Part shown: in pieces, positions 48,216-59,477 of the stretch | Layout of the letters: the number at the start of each line of letters is the position of its first letter | Numbering within the stretch: position 1 is the stretch's first letter | NCBI GenBank assembly: GCA_011799875.1 | Contig: CM022303.1 | Location: forward strand, 728,582,340 to 728,646,339 | Source: Thinopyrum elongatum | Lineage: Eukaryota; Streptophyta; Magnoliopsida; Poales; Poaceae | Length of the DNA: 64,000 nucleotides | Reading direction: 5' to 3' | Notes under the pieces: generated by a model | Seen by the model: the letters and a program-made list of their open reading frames with translations, nothing else | The model's database searches: none | What the model was told of the DNA's origin: nothing | Translations under genes and position numbers: made by a program

Positions 48216-49376
48216 TCACTTTTTCTTCGCTTGTGTCCTTTGCTTATTGCGCCGTAACCATGGATATTCTTCATCGCTTAACAGGGTGCTTGGGTCAGCC
48301 TTGACTTTGAAGGGTGGAATTTCATGAAACTTTTCATAATCTTCAGACATGTCTGTCTTACCCTCCACTCCAACGATGTCTCTTTTCCCTGAAAGAACTA
48401 TGTGGCGCTTTGGCTCATCGTATGATGTATTCGCTTCCTTATCTTTTCTTTTTCTCGGTTTGGTAGACATGTCCTTCACATAGAAAACCTGCGCCACATC
48501 ATTGGCTAGGACGAATGGTTCGTCTGTGTACCTAAGATTTTTCAGATCCACTGTTGTCATTCCGTAATGTGGCTCTACCTGTACCCCGCCTCCTGACAGA
48601 TTGACCCATTTGCACTTAAACAAAGGGACCTTAAAATCATGTCCGTAGTCAAGTTCCCATATGTCCACTATGTAACCATAATATGTGTCCTTTCCCCTCT
48701 TGGTTGCTGCATCAAAGCGGACACCACTATTTTGGTTGGTGCTTTTTTGATCTTGGGCGATCATGTAAAATGTATTCCCATTTATCTCGTAACCTTTGTA
48801 AGTCAATACAGTCGAAGACGGTCCCCTGGACAATGAGTACAGCTCATCAGAAACAGTGTTGTCACCTCTGAGACGTGTTTCCAACCAACTGCCGAAAGTC
48901 CTGATGTGTTCATATGTAATCCAGTCGTCACACTGCTCCGGGTGTTTGGAGCGCAGAATGTTCTTGTGTTCATCGACATACGGGGTCACCAAGGTAGAGT
49001 TCTGTAGAACTGTGTAGTGTGCTTGAGACCAAGAATGCCCGTCCCTGCATATTATTGAGTCCCCTCCTAGCGTGCCTTTTCCAGTCAGTCTCCCCTCATA
49101 CCGCGATTGAGGGAGACTAATCTTCTTATGGTCAGGAATGAAGTCAACACAAAACCCAATGACATCCTCTGTTTGATGGCCCATGGAGATGCTTCCTTCT
49201 GGCCTAGCGCGGTTACGGACATATTTCTTTAGGACTCCCATGAACCTCTCAAAGGGGAACATATTGTGTAGAAATACGGGGCCCAGAACGACAATCTCGT
49301 CGACTAGATGAACTAGGATGTGCGTCATGATATTGAAGAAGGATGGTGGGAACACCAGCTTGAATGGATATGGTGT
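48216..49376 (-). pseudogene. CACTA TNP2-type transposase, C-terminal fragment, unit 2
   Basis: Identical in translation to 45228-46388: DUF4218 piece at the N-terminus, DUF4216 piece near residues 225-300, no catalytic DDE half, and the same 5' truncation at the TTTTGTTCGTTTAAGGC junction. Because the two copies do not differ by even one residue, this is either a very recent duplication or the same locus assembled twice. Confidence 0.85.
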
Positions 49377-50145
49377 ATTTTGTTCGTTTAAGGCAAAACC
49401 TTGGCTATTAGTAGTAATTTCATTGCTGGTACAAGGTTACGTGACATGGAATCGTTGTCACTGGATTCATATTTGAAGAGACGTATTTACTCTATGGATA
49501 TGGTGATTTATCGTATAAATCACATATTAGTGGTGTGCTATTTTTATCAAAGTCTGTCTTAAAAAATATATCTTATATTTTGAAAACATCGAGCATACTA
49601 TATAAAGGGAAACGTTTTACGTCGGCGCGCCGGCCCAACGCTGGGCCAGTCGCACGCCACTCGCGAGGCTCCTACTCCAATCGTTTTCTTCACATGACGT
49701 CAGCCGCTATCTTCTTCCTTCCTTTTCTTCCCAACTCCACCGAATAGGCTCTCATAGCACCGCCGTGAGCTACTCACTCTCATAGCACCGCCGCGAGCTA
49801 CTCAAAACACCACTGCCCGCCATTGGTTGCGACCACCGCGAGCTACTCCATGACCACAAGCTACTTCACCTACCTCCCGCCATTGGCTGCGACCGACAGA
49901 AACCATTGCTACAACTGTGCGTCACAAATCCTGACCTGCACATCGCTGGCCACCGGCACAACGCCCTGCAACTACATCCACATGGGAGATGTTGCGAATT
50001 GAGGGGGAGTCAACGCCGGCAGGCCCCGGGGCAGATTCCATGGTCGTGCGCAACCTTCCTCTTGTCCTCCTCTGGACACAATCATGGCGCTCCTTCGCTA
50101 CCCGGCCGTGCTACATCCGCACACTGGCCGTGCTACAACCGATCA
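49377..50145. repeat. Flank block beside CACTA terminus (copy 3 of 3)
   Basis: As 46389-47157, identical at offset 2988. No gene. Confidence 0.7.
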
Positions 50146-53100
50146 CACTACAAGAAATATGTCAACTTGTGACCTTCTGTCAATGACCCTGGAAGAATTG
50201 GTCATAAATCTATGATCATTTGAGACCAATTGGTCAAAAACTGTTCGGGGGGCTCCAAACCCTAAACTATAACGACCATTTTGGTCAAAAAGGTCGTAAT
50301 TTCCTTACACGAAATGGTCATAAAGCAAACATCACTGATCCGCTGCCTTATTTCTAGCTGATAATGACCAATATAGATGGTCATAGCCTTGTAAATTATG
50401 GTGCATTGCTATGACTAGGCGCCACCTCATCAGTTTTGCCTATGTGTCATGTCTATGTGTCAATATTTGCCCTAAGTTGTGAAGCAGCCTATATTTCTGT
50501 CATTCCCAAAATTCCCAAAAAAATTGGGCATTCTTTACTATCCAAATCATTGCTTCATGACAATATTCAGCTCCATTTGCCTGGCAAATCTTCCTCGGCA
50601 AATTTCCAAAGTTTCTATTCAGCTAGAACCGGTGTGAAGAAAGTACTAACTAGGCATATCCTAATGAGCTGAATTTTTGCCACATCTTCTATATTCCCAA
50701 ATCATATCTCTCCAGAAAATTTTAGCCCCATCTAACAATCCATGTGAGCTCACCATCCAATCTTTGTTTCTGGTAATATTTTCAGTTTGTGAAGCAACTA
50801 TATTTTATGTTAATTTATAATTGCTGAAAATTTACCAGGACATGACCCTACCCATATAACCTCCCTCCACCAAATTTTAGCTCATTTAATCTATCCAATT
50901 TCCCCCAACATTTTTCCCAATTTTCTGTTCAGTGGAGAGCACTGTGAAGGAAATATCATTTTTATTTATCCAAAGGGTATGAAATTTTTACAGTGCCTTC
51001 ATATGCCCAAATTATCATCCTCCTTCAAACTTCAGATGAATCCATTCATTCATTTGAGTCCAGCTTCAACATTCATATTTTTGTCTAGTGTGGTACTTTG
51101 CAAAGCAAGTGACGCCTAGGCTCCTCCATTTGAGCTGTAAATTTTCCAAGAAAGTGTCCTTAGTAGATGATCATCCTCGGCCAAACCTCAAGCCCATTGG
51201 CCATGTGCATTTTCCCTACCACTAATCAAACACTTGGCTGCTAATTCATGTTTGAGCTTAGTTCAGTCTCCTCGTGAGATTCTTCTATTGCCTTCTTCTT
51301 CCTAACACCTATCGGGGGAGTGCCCAACCCACTAGACATGCCTAGGCCGCCCAGAACGCGTGGCAACGCCACGGTCACGCGGTGACAACGCGGCGGGCAT
51401 GCGAGTTTACGCGCTCTGGAGTTGGGGCCCTTGGCCACCATCCAACCCTAAACGTATCGCCACCAAACCATGTATTTCTGATTAAATAGATACTTCTGTA
51501 CCTATAAATGATTTTTGGAAAAAATAAAGAGCAAACTATGATGCAGCTGCAGTTCAAATTTGATCCGCTTCCTACTGAATCGGCGGAAATTTGTCTTTTT
51601 CACCAGTGGTGGATCAAAACTTTTGACACCCACCATTTGGTCAATTGTGCATTAAATATGGCCTAGTATTTTAGAAAATTGATTTGATCCAATTTTGCAA
51701 CAAATATATGGTAGGTCCTTCACAAAAAAACTCATTTTGGGCACTCGAAAAATGGAAAATTGATTTTTCGTCCAAAGAAAATGAAAACTCTCTTAGGCAA
51801 CATTGTTTGCCATTCCAAGATGCACCCTTGTGCACAATATGAGATCATTCGAAAAAACTATGCCATGAATGTGGCCATAAGATTGATCATTTGGCTTGAA
51901 AGTCATGAATCTTCACACATGTGAGCTCATTTCTCATAACACTTTTTTAGAGAATTGCCTTATTACAAGTTTATTATTTTTCCTGGTAACTTGGTCACAT
52001 ATAATGACACAATGCGAAGGTTTTCTAATTTTTTGATTTTTTTGATTTTTTTATGCCCGTTTCGAAATGCGGTCAAAACAGCGGGCATGACCGTTCCTAG
52101 CTAGTGGTTGAATCTTGGAAAACTTTTGGTGTTTCTCTGATTAAATAGATACTTATGTGCCTACAAATGATTTTTGGAAAAAATAAAGAGCAAACTATGA
52201 GGCAGCTGTAGTTCAAATTTGACCTGCTTCCTACTGAATCGGTGAAAATTTGTCTTTTTCACCAGAGGTGGATCAAATCTTTTGACACCCAACCATTTGG
52301 TCAATTGTGCATTAAATATGGCCTAGTATTTTAGGAAATTGATTTGATCCAATTTTGCAATAAATATGTGTAGGTCCTTCACAAAAAAACTCATTTTGGG
52401 CACTCGAAAAATGAAAAATTGATTTTTCGCCTAAAGAAAATGAAAACTCGCTTAGGCAACATTGTTTGCCATTCCAAGATGCACCCTTGTGCATAATATG
52501 AGATCATTTGAACAAACTATGCCATGAATATGGCCATAAGATTGATCATTTGGCTTGAAAGTCATGAATCTTCACACATGATAGCTTATTTCTGAGAACA
52601 CTTTTTAAAAATAATTGCCGTATTACAAGTTTATTATTTTTCCTGGCAACTTGGTCGCATATAATGACACAATGCGAATGTTTTCTAATTTTTTGATTTT
52701 TTTTGAATTTTTTATGCCGGTTTCAAAATGCGGTCAAAACAGCGGGCATGACCGTTCCTAGCTAGTGGTTGAATCTTGGAAAACTTTTCATATTTCTCTG
52801 ATTAAATAGGTACTTATGTGCCTATAAATGATTTTTAGAAAAATGAAAGAGCAAACTATGAGGCAGCTGCAGTTTAATTTGACCCGCTTCCTACTGAATC
52901 GGCGGAAATTTGTCTTTTTCACCAGAAGTGGATCAAATCTTTTGACACCCAACCATTTGGTCAATTGTGCATTAAATATGGCCTAGTATTTTAGAAAATT
53001 GATTTTATACAATTTTGCAACAAATATATGGTAGGTCCTTCACAAAAAAACTCATTTTGAGCACTCAAAAAATGGAAAATTGATTTTTCGTCCAAAGAAA

Positions 53101-53235
53101 ATGAAAACTCCCGTAGGCAACATTGTTTGCCATTCCAAGATGCACCCTTGTGCACAATGTGAGACCATTTTTTTTATTTTTTCATGTGTAAAAGTAGAAG
53201 AAAAACAAAAGAAAAAACACAATATCACATATACT
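50146..53235. mobile_element. CACTA element of CACTACAAG family, best-preserved left part
   Basis: Terminus CACTACAAGAAATATGTCA at 50146, preceded by TCA, which would be the 3-bp target duplication if matched at the missing end. 50165-50390 carries GGTCA/TGACC words in both orientations (AACGACC, TTTTGGTCAAAAAGGTCG). 50665-51470 is non-coding. 51475-53168 is the 660-bp tandem repeat. CACTA copy D begins at 53236 inside it. No right terminus or coding gene of this family is visible, so it is a non-autonomous or interrupted element. Confidence 0.75.
51475..53168. repeat. Tandem repeat of about 660 bp, 2.6 units (copy 2)
   Basis: Units start at 51475, 52132 and 52793 (periods 657 and 661). Each begins near CTGATTAAATAG and holds CAGTTCAAATTTGA, TTTGGTCAATTGTGCATTAA and AAGATGCACCCTTGTGC. 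The third unit ends after about 375 bases. Units differ by a few percent, so the array predates the larger duplication. No frame of interest. Confidence 0.9.
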
Positions 53236-53450
53236 CACTAGTAGAAAAAGGCCCATTTGTCCCGGTTCCAGAGGCCCATTTGTCCCGTTTCTGGAACCGG
53301 GACTAAAGGGTCGGGACTAAAGCCCAACACCTTTAGTCTTGGTTCGCTTACGAACCGGGACAGATGTGGCTCCATGTGGCCACTGCGGCGAGCCCAGGCA
53401 GGAGGGCCTTTAGTCCCGGTTAGTAACACCAACCGGGACCAAAGAGCATC
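53236..53450. promoter_or_regulatory. CACTA subterminal repeat region of copy D
   Basis: Repeated GTCCCGGTT and its complement at intervals of 20-40 bases, for example TGTCCCGGTTCCAG, GGAACCGGGACTAAAG, GAACCGGGACAG, TTTAGTCCCGGTTAG and CAACCGGGACCAAAG. In En/Spm such repeats are the binding sites of the transposition complex. The assignment here is by position and repetition only. Confidence 0.65.
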
Positions 53451-53885
53451 CACGCGTCAGCAGCTCTGGAGCTGGGGTTTTTGTTTTTTTTTGAAAGGGG
53501 GGGGGTGGGGGGTTTTGTAGGGTTAATTTAGGGGTTTCATATATTGTGTTAGCTAGCTAAGAGAGAGAAGTGTCCTCTCTTATCTCCGTGCTTGGTCGAC
53601 GCTACGTACTATACGTATAGAGAGGACTCGACACGCTAGCTAGTAAGCAAATGAAGGAAACCATTAAAGACACAAGATCGTCATGAACATATACAGAGAG
53701 AAGTGATCGACCTCCTCCTTCTCCGAGAGATTGGTCGAACAACAAGTTTTCGTATATCTATCCGACGCTACTAGCTACATATATACAATATAAGATCTCG
53801 TAGGGGTCAATACATATATATGAATGAAACTCAACACAAATGATGGTAATAAAAAAAATTGTGAATATTATTGCTTACGCACTTC

Positions 53886-56800
53886 TTATTGTTTTTCAGA
53901 GTAGCCCCGCTTAGAGGTTGTCGTGTTGTAGATGTACTCGCAAACGTAGTATCCACAAAAATTATTCCCGCCTTCCTGCCACAACCACTTTACGAGAAAT
54001 AGAGGTCAATCAAACTGATAATCAAGCATTATAAATGGTATTTATGAAACTAGCTAGAATCAATGGGAGATGCGCGGAACTAGCTAGTAGTACTTACTTT
54101 CGGGTGTGTAAATCGCAGCTCCCCCGGCAGTCCCGGAGCTTCTGCGGTGAACATTTTCCAAACCCTGCGAGACAAAGAAACTAATTACTTGATATCAGGA
54201 AATGAACAAAGTTGCCGATATGGTGCGATAATGATCGATTGAACTTACTTCTGGAGCATTTCAGTCATGGCCACATACTCCTTGGGATCTTTTCGTCTTG
54301 AGTCTAAGACGGTTACTAGTCCCTGCTCAAGCTTAATCTCTAGGAGAATAAAGTGGAAGCTGCGCATGCATGCATAACTCATCAATTACATTACTATAAC
54401 CTCGAGTAATAAGGGAAACCGAATATGCAGAAGACATTAACACTCACTTGAAGTTGTAAGGAAAGAGTATTTATCTTTGTTTTGATTTTTAAGCAACGAT
54501 TGTAGCAAGTTGGCCTCGGTTTCTTTCGCATTATATGTAATCGTCCATTCATCTATGAGATTTGTGTTAATGAACCCAATATCATAGATTTGTGCATTTC
54601 TGCATTCGACGATCTTCAATCTGCATAATATAGTGAGGTTAATTATATATACATGCAATGAAAGAGCTGAGCTATATATAAAGACTTAATTACAGAAGTA
54701 TAGTACTTATAGACAGTAGCAGGTGATGATTATTTTATCGAGGTCCTTTTGATTGAAAAACTGGAAGAACTCTTCAAATGGAACAGACAACAGATCAATT
54801 CCAATGAGGTCGTGCTCCTCTTTAACTCTCAGCGTCAAAATATCCTTCCCAGACTTGCAGGTGTCCATGTACCATTCATGGAATCTTCGCATCATCGTTG
54901 TTAGAGGAGGATGACCATGTTTGACGAGAGGCTTCCCGTACTGGTATCTGAATTCGTCCACCTCCATTGTTTCAAACTCTATATCATCACTTAGGTAATC
55001 AGCAGGATTGGTACCGGGCACCATCCCCGGCAGATTTGCGATGATATCGCTAGACACCTTGAGCGGGGGGCACGATTGGTTTGCCTGTTCGCCGAGCTGG
55101 GGAATTTTGTTCCCACTTCTTCGTTCTTGTAACCTTTTGTCACTTGAAGTAGTTCCTGACCGGCGCGCTCCTTCCACTGCCTTTTTAAGAGCGCGGACAT
55201 GGTTGTCATCCGGCGGAGGCGGTGGTGGTCGCTTCAGGTTCTTCACAGTGCGCTTCAATTTCACCGGATCTATCTTCTCCTCCGGAGGTGGATTTTTCTT
55301 TGCAAAAAAGTCCTTCACTTGGACTTGACAGATCTCCTCCTTTTCCTCCTCGGTCATCTCGTATGGTAACTTATCTAGAGGCTTGAGAGATGGACCGAAT
55401 ATGTATTGCCTCCCGCCTCTGGCTGTACTGCTAGACGCCGGAGCAGCCGGAGTAGCTGCGGCTGTCTTCCTTCATTGCTTACGAGGCGGAGTGCTATGAT
55501 GCGCCGGAGCAGCCGGAGCGGCGGCGGCTGTCTTCCGCTGTTGCTGACTAGGCGGAGAAGGAGGCAGGCTGCTTGGACGCGCCGGTGCAGGCGGAGAAGG
55601 AGGCGGAGTGCCGCCACGCGCCGGAGCAGCCGGAGAAGGAGGCGGACTGCCCTGATCACTCGCCGAAGGAGGAGGAGGTGCAGTGCCCTGACTCGCCGGA
55701 GGAGGAGCAGGAGGCGTCCAGTTCGGAAGGTTGATGAGCTCCTTCCGCCATAGACATGGAGTCTTCAGAGCAAGACCCAGCTGAGTCTCCCCTTCACCGG
55801 TAGTGTGGTCAAGCTCGAGCTCTTCAAATCCCTCTGTTATTTCATCGACCATCACAACAGCATAGCCTTGTGGAATCGGAAGGTAGTGAAAAGTTGCGCC
55901 TGGTTGAGGAGGTGCAACAGAGCCGACAGCCGCCTTGACTTTGAGGTGCTGCCATTGCGTCATAAGGTGGCAATCTTGAGCCTCCGTGATAGCATCCACG
56001 GGGTAGCTGGGAGCCGTGAAGTCAGGCTGCTGAAGGAGCTCGGTGGAAGCCACACTGCTTCTCCGCTGAGATGGTGGGGTAGCTTCTGGGGTAGCTCCGG
56101 CAGGTCACTGGCTCTGAACAAGTAGTGCTTGTTCCTCTAGCGCTCGTACCCTTGCATTCAGCTTCTGCAGTTCGGTCTGCTCCACTTTCCTCGTCCTCTC
56201 CCGGGTTTTGTAACCGCCTATGCTGGGAAACCCAACCTTCCATGCAACGGAGCCTGTCATGCCTCGTGTTCGTCCTGGGTGCTCAGGATTCCCGAGGGCC
56301 TGTGTGAGCTCGTCGTTCTCTCTGTCGGGAACGAACATCCCTTGCTGCGCTGCGGCGATATTCTTCTGAAGCTTCTTGACGGGTATTTCAAGTTGCTCCT
56401 TCGTCGAACGACACTTCCCTGTTTCAGGGTCCAAGGTTCCCCCAACCCCGAAGAACCAAGTCCTTGAACGGTCTGGCCAGTTCAATGTCTCTGGTTCGAC
56501 CCCTTTATCAAGCAGGTCCTTCTCAGCCTTGTCCCACAAAGGCCGGGCTTTGAGGTAGCCACCTGACCCCGTGCGATGGTGATGCTCCTTCTTTGTAGCA
56601 TTTTTCTTGTTTGTCGCTGACATCTTCTTACTCTTCTCCGATGTCTTGTGGGCCACAAATGCGGGCCAGTGATCTCTTATCTTCTCAAATCGGTCGGTGA
56701 ATTCTGGAGTCTTCCGTTTGTCGACAAACGTTGATTTCAACTCATTCTTCCACCTCCTGAATAGATCTGCCATCTTCTTAAGAGCATGAGCCTTGACCAA

Positions 56801-56918
56801 TGGCTCTATAACTGGCTTATCCGGATCCTCCTCTGGCGGTAGGGTGAAATTTGCCTTCAGCGTGGTCCAAAGATCATCTTTCTGTCTATCGTTGACAAAA
56901 GACACTTGAGGGTCTTCG
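53886..56918 (-). pseudogene. CACTA ORF1/Ulp1 gene, copy D (best preserved, 5' end cut off)
   Basis: Same exon plan as copy A, minus strand. The long exon runs in one frame from 56918 to about 54711 and is broken only by TGA at 56105-56107 and TGA at 55472-55474; copy A has CGA (Arg) at both. Domains in order are Ptta/En-Spm-like (RRWKNELKSTFVDKRK, HHRTGSGGYLKA), coiled-coil-like KVEQTELQKLNARVRALEEQ, DUF8039-like (FHYLPIPQGYAVVMVDEI), Pro/Ala linker and Ulp1 peptidase. The Ulp1 part keeps His (54353-54355, FHFILLEI), Asp (TVLDSRRK), Gln (WQEGGNNF) and Cys (FCGYYVCEYI), the full triad and oxyanion Gln of C48 peptidases, and ends at TAA 53886-53888. A one-base loss seems to precede the His exon in all copies. 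The gypsy insertion separates it from its first exon. Confidence 0.8.
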
Positions 56919-58404
56919 TGTGACGACCCCGTCTTAATCGTGCACTAACCATACACGCAAATGCACACGATCAAGCCTAAGGACTCACATGAAGATATCA
57001 CAACACAACTCTAAAACATAAATAAAGTCATACAAGCTTAATATTACAAGCCAGGGCCTCGAGGGCTCGAATACATAGCTCGATGGCATACAAGTGTCAA
57101 CGGAAGCGTCAGATATCTGGGTACAGATATATTACAGAACAGAGAGATAAGCCTTCACAGAGGCGGGGCAAAATAAAAACTACGATCGAAAAGGCGTGGG
57201 CTTCCTGCCCTGGACCCTCAGATCCTACTCCTGGTCGTCGGTCGGCTCCTCGTAGTAGTAGTACTCTCCGGGCTGGTAGTAGAAGTGGTCGTCGACTGGG
57301 GCATCCGGCTCCGGGGCTCCGTCGTCTGGATGCGACAAAGGGATAAAGGGGGAAAAAGGAAAAAAAAGCAAACATGGGTACTCATCCAAAGTACTCAGCA
57401 AGCAAGGATCTACACTACATATGCAACATTTTCAAAGGGGGCTGTATATGTGGGCTGGGCTGCAGAAAAGCCAGAATAGAGGGAGAAAGCCTAGTCCTAT
57501 CGAAGACTAGCATCTTCATCAGTCTTGCAGCATTAGAAGAGAGCAGAATAACATAATGTAAAGTATAGTAGTAATGTCATCAACCTCGGCCAGAGATTCT
57601 TCCTCGACTCCCTGCGAGAAAGCAATCCCAGAGCCGTACTATCCAGTTCTCATCTCAAGTCATGTTCTAGTTGTACCGATCGGGATACAACTCCGAGTGT
57701 CCGTTACCGTAGGACATGCTATCGATAGAAGTTTCTTCCCTCCAGGGGTGCACCAACTTACCCACCACGCTCGCTTAACTCCGGCCGGACACACTTTTCT
57801 GGGTCATGCCCGGCCTCGGCTAAGCAACACGCCGCAACCCGACCTAGGCTTATAAGAGAGGTCAGCACGCCGGACTAAACCTATGCCCCAAGGGGTCTTG
57901 GGCCATCGCCCCGGGAACTCCTACACGTTACGGGGCCACCGAGAGCAGACCTAGCAACCCCTTATACAAGCGCGGTTGCGTTCCCAGTCCAACTCGGCGT
58001 GCGCCACTCCTTATTGACGTCAAATAAGCTTCGGCTGATGTATACGACGCAGAACGCCCATACTATGCCCACGTGATGGTTAGTGCTATCAGGCCAGAGG
58101 CCCCTCGGATTAAATATCCAAACCGTTAGTGAGTTAGGAGCGCGCGGAAATGAGCAGAGACTCAGGATCGATGTGACCCCGTCGCCCCGTCTCGAGGACT
58201 TGCGGCAAGGGCTAAGAATGCCCAGCCACGCCTCGTAGTTATCTCGCGGGCACCTCTCAGGTCAACCCGACTCCACATCACTTCGCATTTATGCTCGTGC
58301 GGGTACCCCTCAGGGCCGACCCGTCTTTAGTATCATGTTATCATGGTTCAGTGTTCAGTCATAGTAACCAAGTCTCCGTGTGTCTGACACCAAGGGGGAA
58401 CCCT

Positions 58405-58608
58405 GAGGAATCACCCTCGATGGAATTCCCACTCGATGCTATCGTCAAGGTGAACGAATGAGGAATCACCCTCGAGGTCCACACTTGAGAAGTTGCACGA
58501 CGACGTCATTATCGGGGGTGGTGTAGGAGGAATCACCCTCGCTTACCAAGACCGAATAACTAACCTACAAGGTTATCATCAGAAGTGCTGTCGAGGTATC
58601 ACCCTCGG
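58405..58608. repeat. Four dispersed GAATCACCCTCG repeats in the LTR
   Basis: Near-identical 12-14 base phrases at 58405, 58460, 58528 and 58592 (the last as GTATCACCCTCG), spaced 55-68 bases apart. Confidence 0.75.
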
Positions 58609-59443
58609 CACTCGATAGTAACCCAGTAGAGTCGAGCATCTTAGGGGAAGTGACGTGCGGTGCCAGGGTATGATCTTCGATCCCGTTGCTCGGGTCTTCT
58701 GAGAGTCCAGCGGGGCAGTCGGGACAAGTGGGTCTCTGATAAGGCTCTACCCATCCTATACTAAACAGTGTAGGAGAACAGGCAGGTATCAAAAGTAGGC
58801 TACAATAAAGTAGGCTATGCAGCAGGTATAGGACAACAGTAGCAGCAGTACTTCTAATGCAAGCATAAGAGAGAAGAGAGTGGGCGATATCGAAATGCTC
58901 AAAATGGGGGTGCTTGCCTATCTGCTCGACGGCAAGGGCCTGATCATCGGGGACGTAGTTGTACTTCGGAGTGGCGTCTGCCTCAGGAGCTACGGCAACG
59001 TCGGGGTCTACCGAAAGAGAAGAGGGGGGGAAGAAACAAGTAAATATAATGCAAACAGATGCAACACAGTGCGTGCGATGCTATGATGCAGTGCAGGGTT
59101 GCCTAAATATGCCTCTAAGTCATTTTAGTTATTTTTAGAATCAATCTGGAATTTATTAACCGGTGTGTGTGCACTATTCATCTACCGGAATCGAGCTCGG
59201 AGTTACGAGTTCTCCTACGTAGGGGGTTCCGACAAGGAAACAGAAGGCACGATCAGACTCGTCTCGTCGTTCTGAGCAACTTTCATGTTTTAACTTTTTC
59301 GATCCGAGTTACGGTTTAAAAGATATGAATTTTTAAAGATTATTGGATTTTCTGGAATTTATTTAATTAACAGAAATGAATTACGACATCAGCATGACAT
59401 CGCGGTGACATCAGCGGTCAACAACGTCTGACCGGAGTCAAAC

Positions 59444-59477
59444 CTGACATGTGGGTCCAGTGGGACCCACATGTCAG
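59444..59477. repeat. Palindrome in LTR: CTGACATGTGGGTCC - AGTG - GGACCCACATGTCAG
   Basis: A perfect 15-base stem with a 4-base loop. The arm word CCCACATGTCAGCCTCTG recurs at about 59614-59633. Confidence 0.9.

Larger units (their letters stand above)
47962..50664. repeat. Large tandem duplication, unit 2
   Basis: Apparently identical to 44974-47676. It continues without a break into the rest of the CACTACAAG-type element, so this is the unit with natural right-hand context, while unit 1 has natural left-hand context. Confidence 0.9.
53236..56918 (-). mobile_element. CACTA (En/Spm) element copy D, terminus and ORF1, cut by a gypsy insertion
   Basis: Terminus CACTAGTAGAAAAAGG at 53236, preceded by ACT. 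53252-53450 holds GTCCCGGTT / AACCGGGAC subterminal repeats in both orientations. The rest matches copy A closely, with only scattered substitutions and few indels. A 60-base region around A's 290-440 is shortened here. The element stops at 56918, in the middle of the ORF1 long exon, where the LTR begins; the remainder should lie beyond the gypsy element, outside the window. Confidence 0.9.
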
